Origin: Acholeplasmataceae bacterium
Lineage (GTDB): Bacteria > Bacillota_I > Bacilli_A > Acholeplasmatales > Acholeplasmataceae
Length of the DNA stretch: 64,000 bases
Direction of reading: 5' to 3'
NCBI GenBank assembly: GCA_007692425.1
Contig: RECG01000008.1
Span: forward strand, 17,287 to 81,286
Positions 1 through 7,756 of the stretch are shown here, in pieces. Both the position numbers and the translations under genes were made by a program. Positions within the stretch are counted from its first letter, which is position 1. Every line of letters starts with the position of its first letter. The notes under the pieces are model-generated. The model was given only the letters and a program-made list of their open reading frames with translations, did no database searches and was not told the origin of the DNA.

Positions 1-732
1 GCCGTTGACCTGCATGAAGACCATCATCCCGACGGTCAACGTCTGCTGCGAGGGTGCGTATAACGCGGCCGCCAAAGAACCGATCCCGGCAGCAATCCCC
101 CAGCTCATCGCCGTGATGAAACGGGTGTTGACACCCATCATGCTGGCGACTCTTTCATTTGATGCGGTCGCCCGCACACCAAGTCCCCACTTTGTGTATT
201 TAAGCAAGGCGAAGATGGTGCCGATGACGACAATCGCAATCACGATGGTCAGAAAATTATGCACCGGTATGGTGAATGTGCCACCACTGACAGGAATGCG
301 CCAGATCTCGGTTGACAATGGTCGTGGCGTCGGTGGATGATCGATGACATCGGCATAGATGGTCGGAATCAAACCGGTCAGGACCAGGACGATTCCCATC
401 GTGATCATCTGCTTGGTCAGCGGATTGGGAAATTTCGACTGCCTGATCAAGACAATGTCAATGAACAGGCCGAGCAGGAAACCAAGGATGATGCCGGTCA
501 ATATCGCAATCACGACCAGGGCGGGACCCCGCAAAGCCGGAAACTGTGCCGACAAATAGAAAGTATAAAACATCGTGACGAAAAATGCCATCAATGTTCC
601 AATCGAGCCTTGGGCGAAGTTGGTGGTGTAAGAGGTTCTGAAAATCAGCACGATGCCCAGTGTCACCAATGATAAGACAGCAGCTTGTGACAAGGCGGCA
701 AAGATGATGTTGAGTAACATGGCGAGTGACAT
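1..732 (-). CDS. LivH-type branched-chain amino acid ABC transporter permease (partial, C-terminus outside window)
   Basis: The reading frame is open from an ATG at 732 to the window edge. It encodes at least 244 residues with several hydrophobic segments. The N-terminal part contains FRTSYTTNFAQGSIGTLMA, the LivH-type motif of the branched-chain amino acid/amide ABC permease family. A later stretch reads GLGVRATASNERVASMMGV, matching the EAA-type loop that contacts the ATPase. The start is set by GGGGG about 6 bases upstream; an ATG at 720 is in frame but has no better site. It follows the ketoacyl-synthase-like gene by 3 bases, so it is co-transcribed with the acyl-CoA genes. The other Liv subunits presumably lie to the left of the window. 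Substrate unknown: an organic or branched-chain acid fits the neighbours better than a free amino acid, but that is inference. Confidence 0.85.
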   Translation of the reverse strand, partial: MSLAMLLNIIFAALSQAAVLSLVTLGIVLIFRTSYTTNFAQGSIGTLMAFFVTMFYTFYLSAQFPALRGPALVVIAILTGIILGFLLGLFIDIVLIRQSKFPNPLTKQMITMGIVLVLTGLIPTIYADVIDHPPTPRPLSTEIWRIPVSGGTFTIPVHNFLTIVIAIVVIGTIFALLKYTKWGLGVRATASNERVASMMGVNTRFITAMSWGIAAGIGSLAAALYAPSQQTLTVGMMVFMQVNG

Positions 733-735
733 AGG

Positions 736-1761
736 CTACCCCCAACGGATGACATTGGCCGCCCAGACATAACCGATGCCGGCGGCGATCATGCATACCA
801 CGGTGCCGTCCTTGACCTTGCCTTTTTGCAAGGCGAGATGTAACGACAGGATCTGGTCGATCTGACCGATGTGTCCGTAGTCTTCAAGGTAAATGGTTTG
901 TGCAGGTGACAGGTCCAGTTCGGCAAGCATCGCCTCATGGCCTGAGCGTTTGATATGCAAAATATCCAGATAATCGATGTCTTTGCGGGTCATGCCTGAC
1001 TTGCGCAACGCCTCATCGATGCAGGTGAACCAGTTGGGCATCGAGACTTCGTTGAGGCGGTTTTTCATCTTGACGGGGTCCAGCAGTCGAAGCGACCGTC
1101 TGGCCTCCTCAAGATTGTCTTTCGTCAACGGATTGCATAAGCCGCCGATTTCCACACCCGCTGTTCTTGACAACGAGCCATCGGCGATGATATGTGATCC
1201 CAACAACAGGTTTTTGCCATGATTCTTTTTCAAGATGATGGCACCGCCGCCCGCCCCAAGATTGTACATCATCGACATGTCCTTGTCGGTATAATCCACA
1301 AAATCGCCATTGCGATAACCACCCACGACCATGATGATGTTGATGTCATCATCAGCCACAAGCATGTCTTTCGCCATTTTCATGGCGGACACGGTGGTAC
1401 AGCAACGGTTTTGTACATCGATACCCCATGCGTTGACCGCACCGATGCGGTCTTGAATGTATAATGCGGAGGTGGTGAGCGGATATTCCTTCCACTCTTC
1501 CGTCACGCTCAGGATGATGTCGATCGTCTTGGGATCAATGCCGGTGTTTTGCAATGCGTCGAGGGCGGCGCGTGCCCCCATCTCCTGGGTCCCGTCATCC
1601 GGGAGCGCCAGAGGAATCACTTTTTCTTTGATACCGAGCTTGTCGTATATGGCCTGCTCGCTCCAGACGCCGTTGGTCTGTTCACTGATGGCTTTGGCGC
1701 TCATCCGTCCTTTGGGCAGGTAGACGCCCGTGCCGACGATGCCGACGTTTGTTTCTTGCAT
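736..1761 (-). CDS. 3-oxoacyl-ACP synthase III-like ketosynthase (thiolase fold)
   Basis: A 341-residue protein of the FabH/KASIII superfamily, which condenses an acyl-CoA with a second acyl unit. The nucleophilic cysteine is C120 in DVQNRCCTTVSA. A nucleotide/CoA-site glycine stretch (YNLGAGGGAI) follows. Where FabH has HQAN and then GN as the His and Asn of its triad, this protein shows HIKRSGHE and DYGHIGQIDQ. The Asn position therefore appears to be His, so it is not an ordinary FabH and may use another acyl donor. The start at 1761 is chosen because AGAAGGGG lies 8 bases before it; an in-frame ATG at 1782 has no such site. It lies between fabG-like and livH-like genes in one operon. The product is unknown; a short-chain or branched 3-ketoacyl compound is plausible. 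Confidence 0.8.
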   Translation of the reverse strand: MQETNVGIVGTGVYLPKGRMSAKAISEQTNGVWSEQAIYDKLGIKEKVIPLALPDDGTQEMGARAALDALQNTGIDPKTIDIILSVTEEWKEYPLTTSALYIQDRIGAVNAWGIDVQNRCCTTVSAMKMAKDMLVADDDINIIMVVGGYRNGDFVDYTDKDMSMMYNLGAGGGAIILKKNHGKNLLLGSHIIADGSLSRTAGVEIGGLCNPLTKDNLEEARRSLRLLDPVKMKNRLNEVSMPNWFTCIDEALRKSGMTRKDIDYLDILHIKRSGHEAMLAELDLSPAQTIYLEDYGHIGQIDQILSLHLALQKGKVKDGTVVCMIAAGIGYVWAANVIRWG

Positions 1762-1798
1762 CAGGGCAACCCCTTCTTTCATGTATGTTTCAGTGGTG

Positions 1799-2518
1799 TC
1801 AAAGTCTCATGCCACCATTGACGTCAAGCGTATGACCGGTGACATAGGATGACTCTTCGGATGCGAGATACAAGGTCGCGTCCGCAACCTCTTTAGGTTG
1901 ACCAAGTCTGCCAAGCATGGTCATTTTGGCAAAACCGTCCAAAAGGTCCTGTGGCACGGTTTTCAAGATATCGGTCATGATGTAACCAGGTGCGATGGCG
2001 TTGACGCGTACATTCGCACCCTTGCGGGCAAACTCCTTGGCCCATGTCTTGGTCAGGCCGATCACACCGGCCTTGGTGGCCGCATAATTGGCCTGTCCGA
2101 TATTGCCGAAAAGTCCGACGACGGACGAAATGTTGATGATTGATCCATAACCGTTCGTCTCCATCAGGGGACCGAACAGGCGGGTCATGTTGAAGACGCC
2201 TTTCAAATTGACATCGATGACCAGACTCCACTGCTCATCGGTCATCTTGCGGGTCATGGCATCACGGGTGATGCCGGCATTATTGACCAAGATGTCAACC
2301 TTGCCGAAACGTTCCACGACTTCGGTGAAGAAATCCTGAACAGCTGCCACGTCAGTGACATTCAGTACATAACCATGCACGTTATCGGCCTGGTAGGATA
2401 ATTCAGTCATATCGGCGGCGATGACGATCGCGCCTTCTTTGGCAAAGGTTTCACAAATAGCCTGTCCCAGGCCTTTCGCACCACCGGTGACGACGGCGAC
2501 TTTGTCTTTTAATCTCAT
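1799..2518 (-). CDS. 3-oxoacyl-ACP/acetoacetyl-CoA reductase, SDR family (FabG/PhaB-like)
   Basis: A 239-residue classical short-chain dehydrogenase. It has the NAD(P) glycine motif TGGAKGLG near residues 11-18, the NNAG motif near 86, and the catalytic Ser of INISSVVG followed by YAATK with Tyr and Lys. The C-terminus ends VNGGM, typical of FabG. It would reduce 3-oxoacyl-CoA or -ACP to the 3-hydroxy form with NADPH. It lies 10 bases after the thiolase and about 37 bases before the ketosynthase, so thiolase plus reductase could make 3-hydroxybutyryl-CoA. Without the fatty-acid synthesis cluster around it, a role in this specific acyl-CoA operon is more likely than being the housekeeping FabG. 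Confidence 0.88.
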   Translation of the reverse strand: MRLKDKVAVVTGGAKGLGQAICETFAKEGAIVIAADMTELSYQADNVHGYVLNVTDVAAVQDFFTEVVERFGKVDILVNNAGITRDAMTRKMTDEQWSLVIDVNLKGVFNMTRLFGPLMETNGYGSIINISSVVGLFGNIGQANYAATKAGVIGLTKTWAKEFARKGANVRVNAIAPGYIMTDILKTVPQDLLDGFAKMTMLGRLGQPKEVADATLYLASEESSYVTGHTLDVNGGMRL

Positions 2519-2528
2519 ATCGGTCTCC

Positions 2529-3737
2529 TTAAACTTTTTTCAAAATGACAGCAGTGCCCATGCCGCCGCCGATGCAAAGGCTTGCCAGGCCGAGTCTGGC
2601 CTTCGGTTGCTTGTGCATCTCATGCAGCAGGGTCACCAGGATGCGGTTGCCGCTGGCGCCGACCGGATGGCCGAGCGCGATTGCGCCACCGTTGACATTG
2701 GTCTTGGCCATGATGTCATCCATCGACATGCCATGTTCTTCGGCCAGTTCGGTGACGACACCGAGCGACTGGACAGCAAACGCTTCATTGAGTTCGAGTA
2801 AATCCATGTCGGCCAGTTTCAGTCCGGCGTGACGCAATGCCTGCCTGATGGCGGGCGTGGGTCCGAGTCCCATGATGCCGGGATCGACGCCACCTTGTCC
2901 GATGCCGACGACTTCGGCAAGCGGGGTCAGCTTGTATTGTTTGACAGCGTCCTCACCGGCCAAAAGCATGAAGCTGGCGCCATCGTTGATACCGGATGAG
3001 TTCCCGGCGGTCACCGAACCGTCCTTCTTGAAAGCAGGTCTCAATTGGGACAGTTTTTCAAGGTTGGTCTGCCGGTTGATGTATTCATCTTTGTCAAAGA
3101 CGATATCGCCTTTGCGTGAAGCGATGGTGATGGGGATGATTTCATCCTTGAAACGACCCGCATCATCGGCCTTGGCCGCCTTTTGCTGTGAAGTGAACGC
3201 GAACGCGTCCTGGTCTTCACGGCTGATCGTGTACTTGTCAGCGATATGTTCGGCTGTGACGCCCATGTGATAACCTTCAAAAGCGTCAGTCAAGGCATCA
3301 TGTGTCATGTGGTCAAGCAGGGTCTGGTCACCAAACCTGACGCCTGAACGCACTTTGGCAGGCACCAGATACGGGGCCATACTCATGGATTCGATGCCAC
3401 CGGCCACCACCAGGTCATGCAGACCCAGGGCGATGTTGGCAAATCCGTTCATCACCGTTTTCATGCCACTACCGCAGACCATGTTGACACCATAAGCCGG
3501 CACGCTGATCGGCACCCCTGCTTGGATGGCAATCTGCCGGGCGAGGCCGTGCTTGAGTCCGGCTGGCAGGATGTTGCCGACCGACACTTCATCAAGCTTG
3601 GCCGGATCGATGGCGGTCTCGGCCAAAAGAGCCTTCAGCACCTGTGCACCGAATTCAGCCGGATGCAAGGTGGATAATGTGCCAAGAAATGATCCGATCG
3701 GACTTCTTTTGGCAGCAATCACATAAACTTTTTTCAT
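2529..3737 (-). CDS. acetyl-CoA C-acetyltransferase (thiolase)
   Basis: A 402-residue thiolase of the AtoB/ThlA type, which condenses two acetyl-CoA to acetoacetyl-CoA or cleaves it. The acyl-accepting C88 lies in NMVCGSGMK, the catalytic His in LGHPVGASG, and the second Cys in SLCIGGGMGTA near the C-terminus. All residues needed for activity are present. The start at 3737 is fixed by AGGAG 8 bases upstream and by the family's usual MKKVYVIAAKRSP beginning; an upstream ATG at 3800 lacks support. First gene of the TetR-regulated minus-strand operon, about 150 bases downstream of a strong promoter with a palindromic operator. Confidence 0.95.
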   Translation of the reverse strand: MKKVYVIAAKRSPIGSFLGTLSTLHPAEFGAQVLKALLAETAIDPAKLDEVSVGNILPAGLKHGLARQIAIQAGVPISVPAYGVNMVCGSGMKTVMNGFANIALGLHDLVVAGGIESMSMAPYLVPAKVRSGVRFGDQTLLDHMTHDALTDAFEGYHMGVTAEHIADKYTISREDQDAFAFTSQQKAAKADDAGRFKDEIIPITIASRKGDIVFDKDEYINRQTNLEKLSQLRPAFKKDGSVTAGNSSGINDGASFMLLAGEDAVKQYKLTPLAEVVGIGQGGVDPGIMGLGPTPAIRQALRHAGLKLADMDLLELNEAFAVQSLGVVTELAEEHGMSMDDIMAKTNVNGGAIALGHPVGASGNRILVTLLHEMHKQPKARLGLASLCIGGGMGTAVILKKV

Positions 3738-3866
3738 ATCATCATCTCCTCTATATAATCGTAAAAGCGTTTTCAAATCTTGATAAAAAAGAGGCTCCAA
3801 TCAATGATTCTCACATAAAAGGGCTTCATGGTCGCTTCATTCTTGGAGTATTCGTTTAACCGTTCA

Positions 3867-3882
3867 GTGAATAATTATTCAC
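3867..3882. promoter_or_regulatory. Perfect 16-bp palindrome, probable TetR operator
   Basis: GTGAATAATTATTCAC is its own reverse complement. It lies 11 bases below the -10 box of the thiolase-operon promoter, so a bound repressor would block transcript initiation or clearance. The half-site TGAAT resembles the ends of Bacillus FadR sites (TGAATGA...TCATTCA), as recalled from the literature. The divergent TetR gene at 4050 is the obvious binder; the assignment is inferred. Confidence 0.7.
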
Positions 3883-3893
3883 ATTACGAAATC

Positions 3894-3922
3894 ATTTTAT
3901 CACAGGCATCACCCTTTGTCAA
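3894..3922 (-). promoter_or_regulatory. Sigma-A promoter of the thiolase operon
   Basis: On the minus strand, TTGACA (3922-3917), a 17-base spacer and TAAAAT (3899-3894). This is near consensus. The predicted start is near 3887, just upstream of the palindrome at 3867-3882. Confidence 0.85.
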
Positions 3923-3961
3923 GACGGCCCATTTCATTTCATCATGTCAATTGTCAAAAAT

Positions 3962-3978
3962 GACACCTTTTAGGTGTC
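3962..3978. repeat. 17-bp inverted repeat in the divergent intergenic region
   Basis: GACACCT-TTT-AGGTGTC, 7-bp perfect arms, between the two divergent promoters. It is not followed by a T-run, so it is not a terminator. It could be a second regulator site. The 312-base gap 3738-4049 holds only this, the operator and the two promoters. Confidence 0.5.
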
Positions 3979-4002
3979 GCACACAAATACATGGCCTGGG
4001 TG

Positions 4003-4031
4003 TTGTCTTTTCACCTTTTTTCGGCTACACT
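4003..4031 (+). promoter_or_regulatory. Promoter of the TetR regulator
   Basis: TTGTCT (4003-4008), 17-base spacer, TACACT (4026-4031). It lies about 20 bases upstream of the start codon at 4050, with GGAG between. Confidence 0.7.
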
Positions 4032-4049
4032 AAACATGGAGTTGAAAAG

Positions 4050-4664
4050 ATGGACCAAAATAATTATCGTCTGCCCAAACGCAAGGATGGCCAGAAAACA
4101 TTCGAGCATATCATCGAGACCGCCCGTAAATTGTTTTCCAAAAAGGGGTACCAGGCGACCTCGATCAATGAGATCATTGAGAAGTCGGGCATTGCCACCG
4201 GTACGTTTTATCTATACTTTGATGACAAGTTCGCCCTCTATTCCTATTTGTTGTCCAAATACCGTCGCTCTATCCGGAAAGCCATCAGTGAAGGCATCAA
4301 GGGTGCCCACACGCGTCATGACAAGGAACGACTCGGCATCCGGGCCTTCCTGAAGTTCGCCTGGCAGGATCCGCTTGCCTACAGGATCATCTGGGAATCG
4401 ATGTTTGCCGATCAAGCGCTCTTCCGCGAATATTATGAAACCTTCAGCCGTGATTATGTCCGCCAGCTCGACCTGGCCGTCAAGGACGGCGAGGTACGTC
4501 CTGATATCGACCTTGAGACCTTGTCGTATGTCCTGATGGGCATCTCCAACTTCGTCGGCTTGCAGGTCCTCTTCCGCGAGACCTTGACCGATCGTGATCT
4601 TGACCACATCACCGAACAGGTGATGAAGGTGCTCAAATCCGGCATGTTCACCAAAACCGAATAG
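4050..4664 (+). CDS. TetR/AcrR-family transcriptional regulator
   Basis: A 204-residue protein. The N-terminal 60 residues form a TetR helix-turn-helix: ARKLFSKKGYQATSINEIIEKSG then IATGTFYLYFDDK, the signature recognition-helix region. The rest is a helical ligand-binding domain. The start ATG at 4050 has GGAG about 8 bases before it, and translation further upstream would run through the promoter. Divergent from the acyl-CoA operon, with a perfect palindrome in between, so it likely represses that operon until an acyl-CoA or related ligand binds. A hairpin terminator overlaps its stop codon. The ligand cannot be read from sequence. Confidence 0.92.
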   Translation: MDQNNYRLPKRKDGQKTFEHIIETARKLFSKKGYQATSINEIIEKSGIATGTFYLYFDDKFALYSYLLSKYRRSIRKAISEGIKGAHTRHDKERLGIRAFLKFAWQDPLAYRIIWESMFADQALFREYYETFSRDYVRQLDLAVKDGEVRPDIDLETLSYVLMGISNFVGLQVLFRETLTDRDLDHITEQVMKVLKSGMFTKTE

Positions 4665-4684
4665 GCGCGAGCCTATTTTTTTTG
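4661..4684 (+). terminator. Intrinsic terminator of tetR
   Basis: ATAGGC-GCGA-GCCTAT followed by a run of T. The stem begins inside the stop codon of the TetR gene. Confidence 0.85.
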
Positions 4685-4693
4685 ATTCACAAA

Positions 4694-4720
4694 TAAAAAA
4701 AACAGCACGACTGTGCTGTC
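4694..4720 (-). terminator. Intrinsic terminator of the DUF2892 gene
   Basis: On the minus strand ACAGCAC-AGTC-GTGCTGT followed by eight T. It starts 2 bases after the stop codon and faces the tetR terminator. Confidence 0.85.
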
Positions 4721-4721
4721 T

Positions 4722-4955
4722 TCACATCTCTTTCCCGTTTGGATCCTTGTCTTCGCCTTTCAAGATGACCTTACAAGTATTGAGACCGAATAATTTGTAT
4801 AGAAAGCAAAATCCCAGATAGGCGGTGCCGACCATGACGGCCGTGCCAATCAAAAGCAACCATTGCCGGTAGACGATGGCGAATACCAAAAAACCGATGC
4901 CAAGTGTATAACGGATGAGTTTGTCAATGGTGCCGACATTATATCGCATGTTCAT
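4722..4955 (-). CDS. DUF2892 (YgaP-like) small membrane protein
   Basis: A 77-residue protein beginning MNMRYNVGTIDKLIRY, with two hydrophobic segments (about residues 15-30 and 34-50) and the family ending LYKLFGLNTCK. DUF2892 proteins resemble the membrane part of YgaP; their role is unknown. The start at 4955 is fixed by AAAGGAGGG 6 bases upstream. A TATAAT box lies at 4986-4981 on the minus strand, so the gene appears to be a single transcript with its own terminator. Confidence 0.85.
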   Translation of the reverse strand: MNMRYNVGTIDKLIRYTLGIGFLVFAIVYRQWLLLIGTAVMVGTAYLGFCFLYKLFGLNTCKVILKGEDKDPNGKEM

Positions 4956-5042
4956 GCACAACCCTCCTTTAGACAATTCCATTATAGTGCATTCTTGGCC
5001 GAATGCGTAAACATATGCTTGAACGTGGCAGGTTGACAAGCC

Positions 5043-6098
5043 TCAATCATTGAAAAGCGATAGCTGTTCCATGCCCAGTTTTTTATGTCCGGAGACGATC
5101 CGTTGCCACTTCGAACTCCGTCCCTTGCCCAAGGGTCGGATTTTGTTTTCATCCTTCAAACGCTTCAAGGTGCGGTCGATGGTCGCGTCGCTGACATTGG
5201 GATGACGTTTACGCAGGTCCTCCTTGCAGAAAATCTCGCTCAGCTTCAAAATGCTGTTTTCAATGTTGTCAGACTTGTTCAAGTCACGTTCGAATGAGTA
5301 TTCATGCGCCATCTTGTCGACATCCTGATAGGCATCGATCAACAGGTGGATGAGCATTCTTGAGAGCATGTCGGTCTGGGCGAAACCGGAAGACCAGTAA
5401 TAGTTGGCCGTGATGATGCCGCTTTGCCAGGCGGCTTTGTTTTCGGCGAAATAGGCGAAAAAGGGCACGTATTTAAAGACCGTGAAGTCTCTGAACAAAA
5501 GGGCATAAAGTAAAACCAAAGCAATCAGTTCGTTATGCTTTGTCATGATTTTCATGTTCAAAAAATCGACATAAAAGTTGGCGATCAACTGGGTCAGTTC
5601 AAACTTGTTGCTGCGCATGTTCTTGTCAAACAGACGCATCAACTCTTCTAAATCCTCACGCCTGCTCTTCTTCCTTGACTTGTTGAGCATGCCCTCGTCC
5701 TTGGCGGCATAGCTGGCAAAACCGATCGGCTCGGTTTGTCGCGACAGCAGCCTGGCGAGATTGTCGACCTCATTTACGAGCAGTTCGAAAGACTCCGGAT
5801 TGGCATGCAGTTTATGAAGTGCCTGCCGGATGTTGGCCATCAGTGCCTCGTCCTTGTTTTTCGGCGCCATCTGCTTCTTGGCGAACAACTTGATGCGGGC
5901 ATCGGTCATGTCCAGTTCGAGGGTCGAGGCAATCGCGACCAGGTTGGACTCCAGTGTCTTTTTCTCGAAAGCACCCTGGTCACGATTGAAAAGGTCGTCA
6001 TAATAAAACGACTTGCCCTTGTATTCATATAATGACAGCAGCAGGAGGACCAGCTCGTTCGAAATCTGGATACGCTCCATATTGTTCAGTGCTTTCAT
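5043..6098 (-). CDS. Unrecognised protein with a C-terminal winged-helix segment
   Basis: A 351-residue mostly helical protein I cannot assign. Around residues 130-160 is a basic linker (NKSRKKSRREDL). The last 80 residues look like a winged helix: FCKEDLRKRHPNVSDATIDRTL then KRLKDENKIRPLGKGRSSKW, reminiscent of the DNA-binding tail of some Fic-family proteins. No HPFxxGNGR Fic motif is present. No signal peptide. The start ATG at 6098 has GGAGTGTGACC before it. It follows the nucleoside kinase by 10 bases and probably shares its transcript. A regulator role is possible but unproven. Confidence 0.75.
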   Translation of the reverse strand: MKALNNMERIQISNELVLLLLSLYEYKGKSFYYDDLFNRDQGAFEKKTLESNLVAIASTLELDMTDARIKLFAKKQMAPKNKDEALMANIRQALHKLHANPESFELLVNEVDNLARLLSRQTEPIGFASYAAKDEGMLNKSRKKSRREDLEELMRLFDKNMRSNKFELTQLIANFYVDFLNMKIMTKHNELIALVLLYALLFRDFTVFKYVPFFAYFAENKAAWQSGIITANYYWSSGFAQTDMLSRMLIHLLIDAYQDVDKMAHEYSFERDLNKSDNIENSILKLSEIFCKEDLRKRHPNVSDATIDRTLKRLKDENKIRPLGKGRSSKWQRIVSGHKKLGMEQLSLFND

Positions 6099-6108
6099 GG
6101 TCACACTC

Positions 6109-7746
6109 CTAATAGAAACATGAACCGCCGATGAATTCGCGTAAGAGCGAATGGCACGGCACGAGGTCATCATCGATGTCACGGAAGTACTTCAAGAACT
6201 TCAACAGCCGGTTGGCGGTGATGAAATAGGGATCATCCTCGGCAATCGCCTGCAATTGCTTGACGGCATGTTTTTTCAAGACGGCAAACTCATAAGTCAG
6301 TTCGGAATTGAAGACATAATTGGCTTCACGCTGCGCCGGATAGATCCAACGGAACTCGCCGCGGCGGACCGAGGCCCACATTTTCATTGTTTCGATCGGC
6401 GAAGCGTTGCGGTACTTCTGGTCACGGACGATCCGTCTTAACAATCTGAGTTCGGTGATACTGACAGGGTTGTGGTCATCGATGTGCAACTGCGTCTGGG
6501 GCGAGATGTAGATGTTGAACTTCTGGTGTTTCGGGATGCTCGCCGTCAACTGCCCGCTCAAGGCATGGATGCCTTCGATGATGATCGGTGAATCCGCTGG
6601 CAGGCTGAGCGTCCTGCCAGTTTCTCTCAGACCCGTCTTGAAGTTGAAATGCGGCAAGGTGACCTCATCACCTTGAATCAGGGCCACCATGTCATGGTTG
6701 AAGAGTGCGATGTCCAACGCTTCGACATGTTCGAGGTCGGGACTGCCATCAGGATTTTTCGGTGCCATCTCGCGTCCCAGGTAATAGTCATCGATTGAGA
6801 CCATGACCGGACGGATGCCACGGCTCATCAACTCGATCCGCAGCCGGTTCGAAAATGTCGTCTTTCCCGATGAGGACGGTCCGGCGATGCCGATCAGGCG
6901 TGTATCCGGCATGTCACGTTCAATCAGTTCGCCCAGTTCGGCCAACTGGCGGTGGTGCTTGGTTTCACACATGTTGACGAAATCGACGGCTGACAGGCGG
7001 TCCTTGGCATATTCGTTCATCAAGGGAATGGTGTTACCCTTGATGATCCGCCCCCACTGGGCGGCTTCCTTGAGTGCCTGGCCGAAAGTCGGCTCATCGA
7101 TGAACTTGGGGATTTCACCATTAAACTCAGCCCGTGGATACTGGATCAGGAAACCGGGATGATACACGAACATGCGAAAGTCACGCAAGTATCCGGTCGA
7201 AGGTAGCATGTAACCGAACATGTAGTTGATGTAGCGGTTACATTCATACAGGTTGACATAGTCTTCATCGCGGTATTGCAGGATGTCGACTTTGTCGTTC
7301 ATGCCGAATGACTGGTAAAGCTTGATGGCTTCACCGACCGGCACACGACGTCTTTTAACCGGATGGTCGGCCTTGATGATTGCGCGGACTTCCGTCATGA
7401 TGGTCTGGACGACACCTTGGTCAAGACGCATGCCATGGTGATCCAGCACCGCCAGGATGGAACGGGATATGCTATAGTTGTAGGTGATGCGGGCATCCGG
7501 ATAAAGCCGGTGCACCGCCATGGCGATCACATAGCGCAAGGTCGATTCATAAATCCGGATGGCATCGGGATGGTCATAGCCCAGAAAGCGGACATCGGCA
7601 TCCTTGGTCATGACATAGGTCAATTCACGCAGACGGCTGTTGACCGTCGCGGCCAGGACGTGATCTAGACCGGCCTTTTTGGCAATTGCCTGCAAGGTCA
7701 CCGGTTGATCGAACGTCAGGGTCTGATCAGATAATGTGATGTTCAT
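6109..7746 (-). CDS. Uridine kinase-family nucleoside kinase with N-terminal TGS-like/ThrRS-like region
   Basis: A 545-residue protein. The C-terminal half is a P-loop kinase of the uridine kinase/phosphoribulokinase family: Walker A GPSSSGKTTF at 289-298, then SIDDYYLGR with the substrate-binding Asp-Asp-Tyr-Tyr, and IIEGIHAL. The N-terminal half resembles the TGS-like and second additional domains of threonyl-tRNA synthetase. This architecture of about 550 residues is common in Firmicutes and is generally annotated nucleoside kinase; its true substrate is not established. The start at 7746 has AAAGGAGAGG 3-4 bases upstream. It follows parC by about 10 bases, so it may be in the parE-parC transcript. 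Confidence 0.88.
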   Translation of the reverse strand: MNITLSDQTLTFDQPVTLQAIAKKAGLDHVLAATVNSRLRELTYVMTKDADVRFLGYDHPDAIRIYESTLRYVIAMAVHRLYPDARITYNYSISRSILAVLDHHGMRLDQGVVQTIMTEVRAIIKADHPVKRRRVPVGEAIKLYQSFGMNDKVDILQYRDEDYVNLYECNRYINYMFGYMLPSTGYLRDFRMFVYHPGFLIQYPRAEFNGEIPKFIDEPTFGQALKEAAQWGRIIKGNTIPLMNEYAKDRLSAVDFVNMCETKHHRQLAELGELIERDMPDTRLIGIAGPSSSGKTTFSNRLRIELMSRGIRPVMVSIDDYYLGREMAPKNPDGSPDLEHVEALDIALFNHDMVALIQGDEVTLPHFNFKTGLRETGRTLSLPADSPIIIEGIHALSGQLTASIPKHQKFNIYISPQTQLHIDDHNPVSITELRLLRRIVRDQKYRNASPIETMKMWASVRRGEFRWIYPAQREANYVFNSELTYEFAVLKKHAVKQLQAIAEDDPYFITANRLLKFLKYFRDIDDDLVPCHSLLREFIGGSCFY

Positions 7747-7756
7747 GGCCTCTCCT

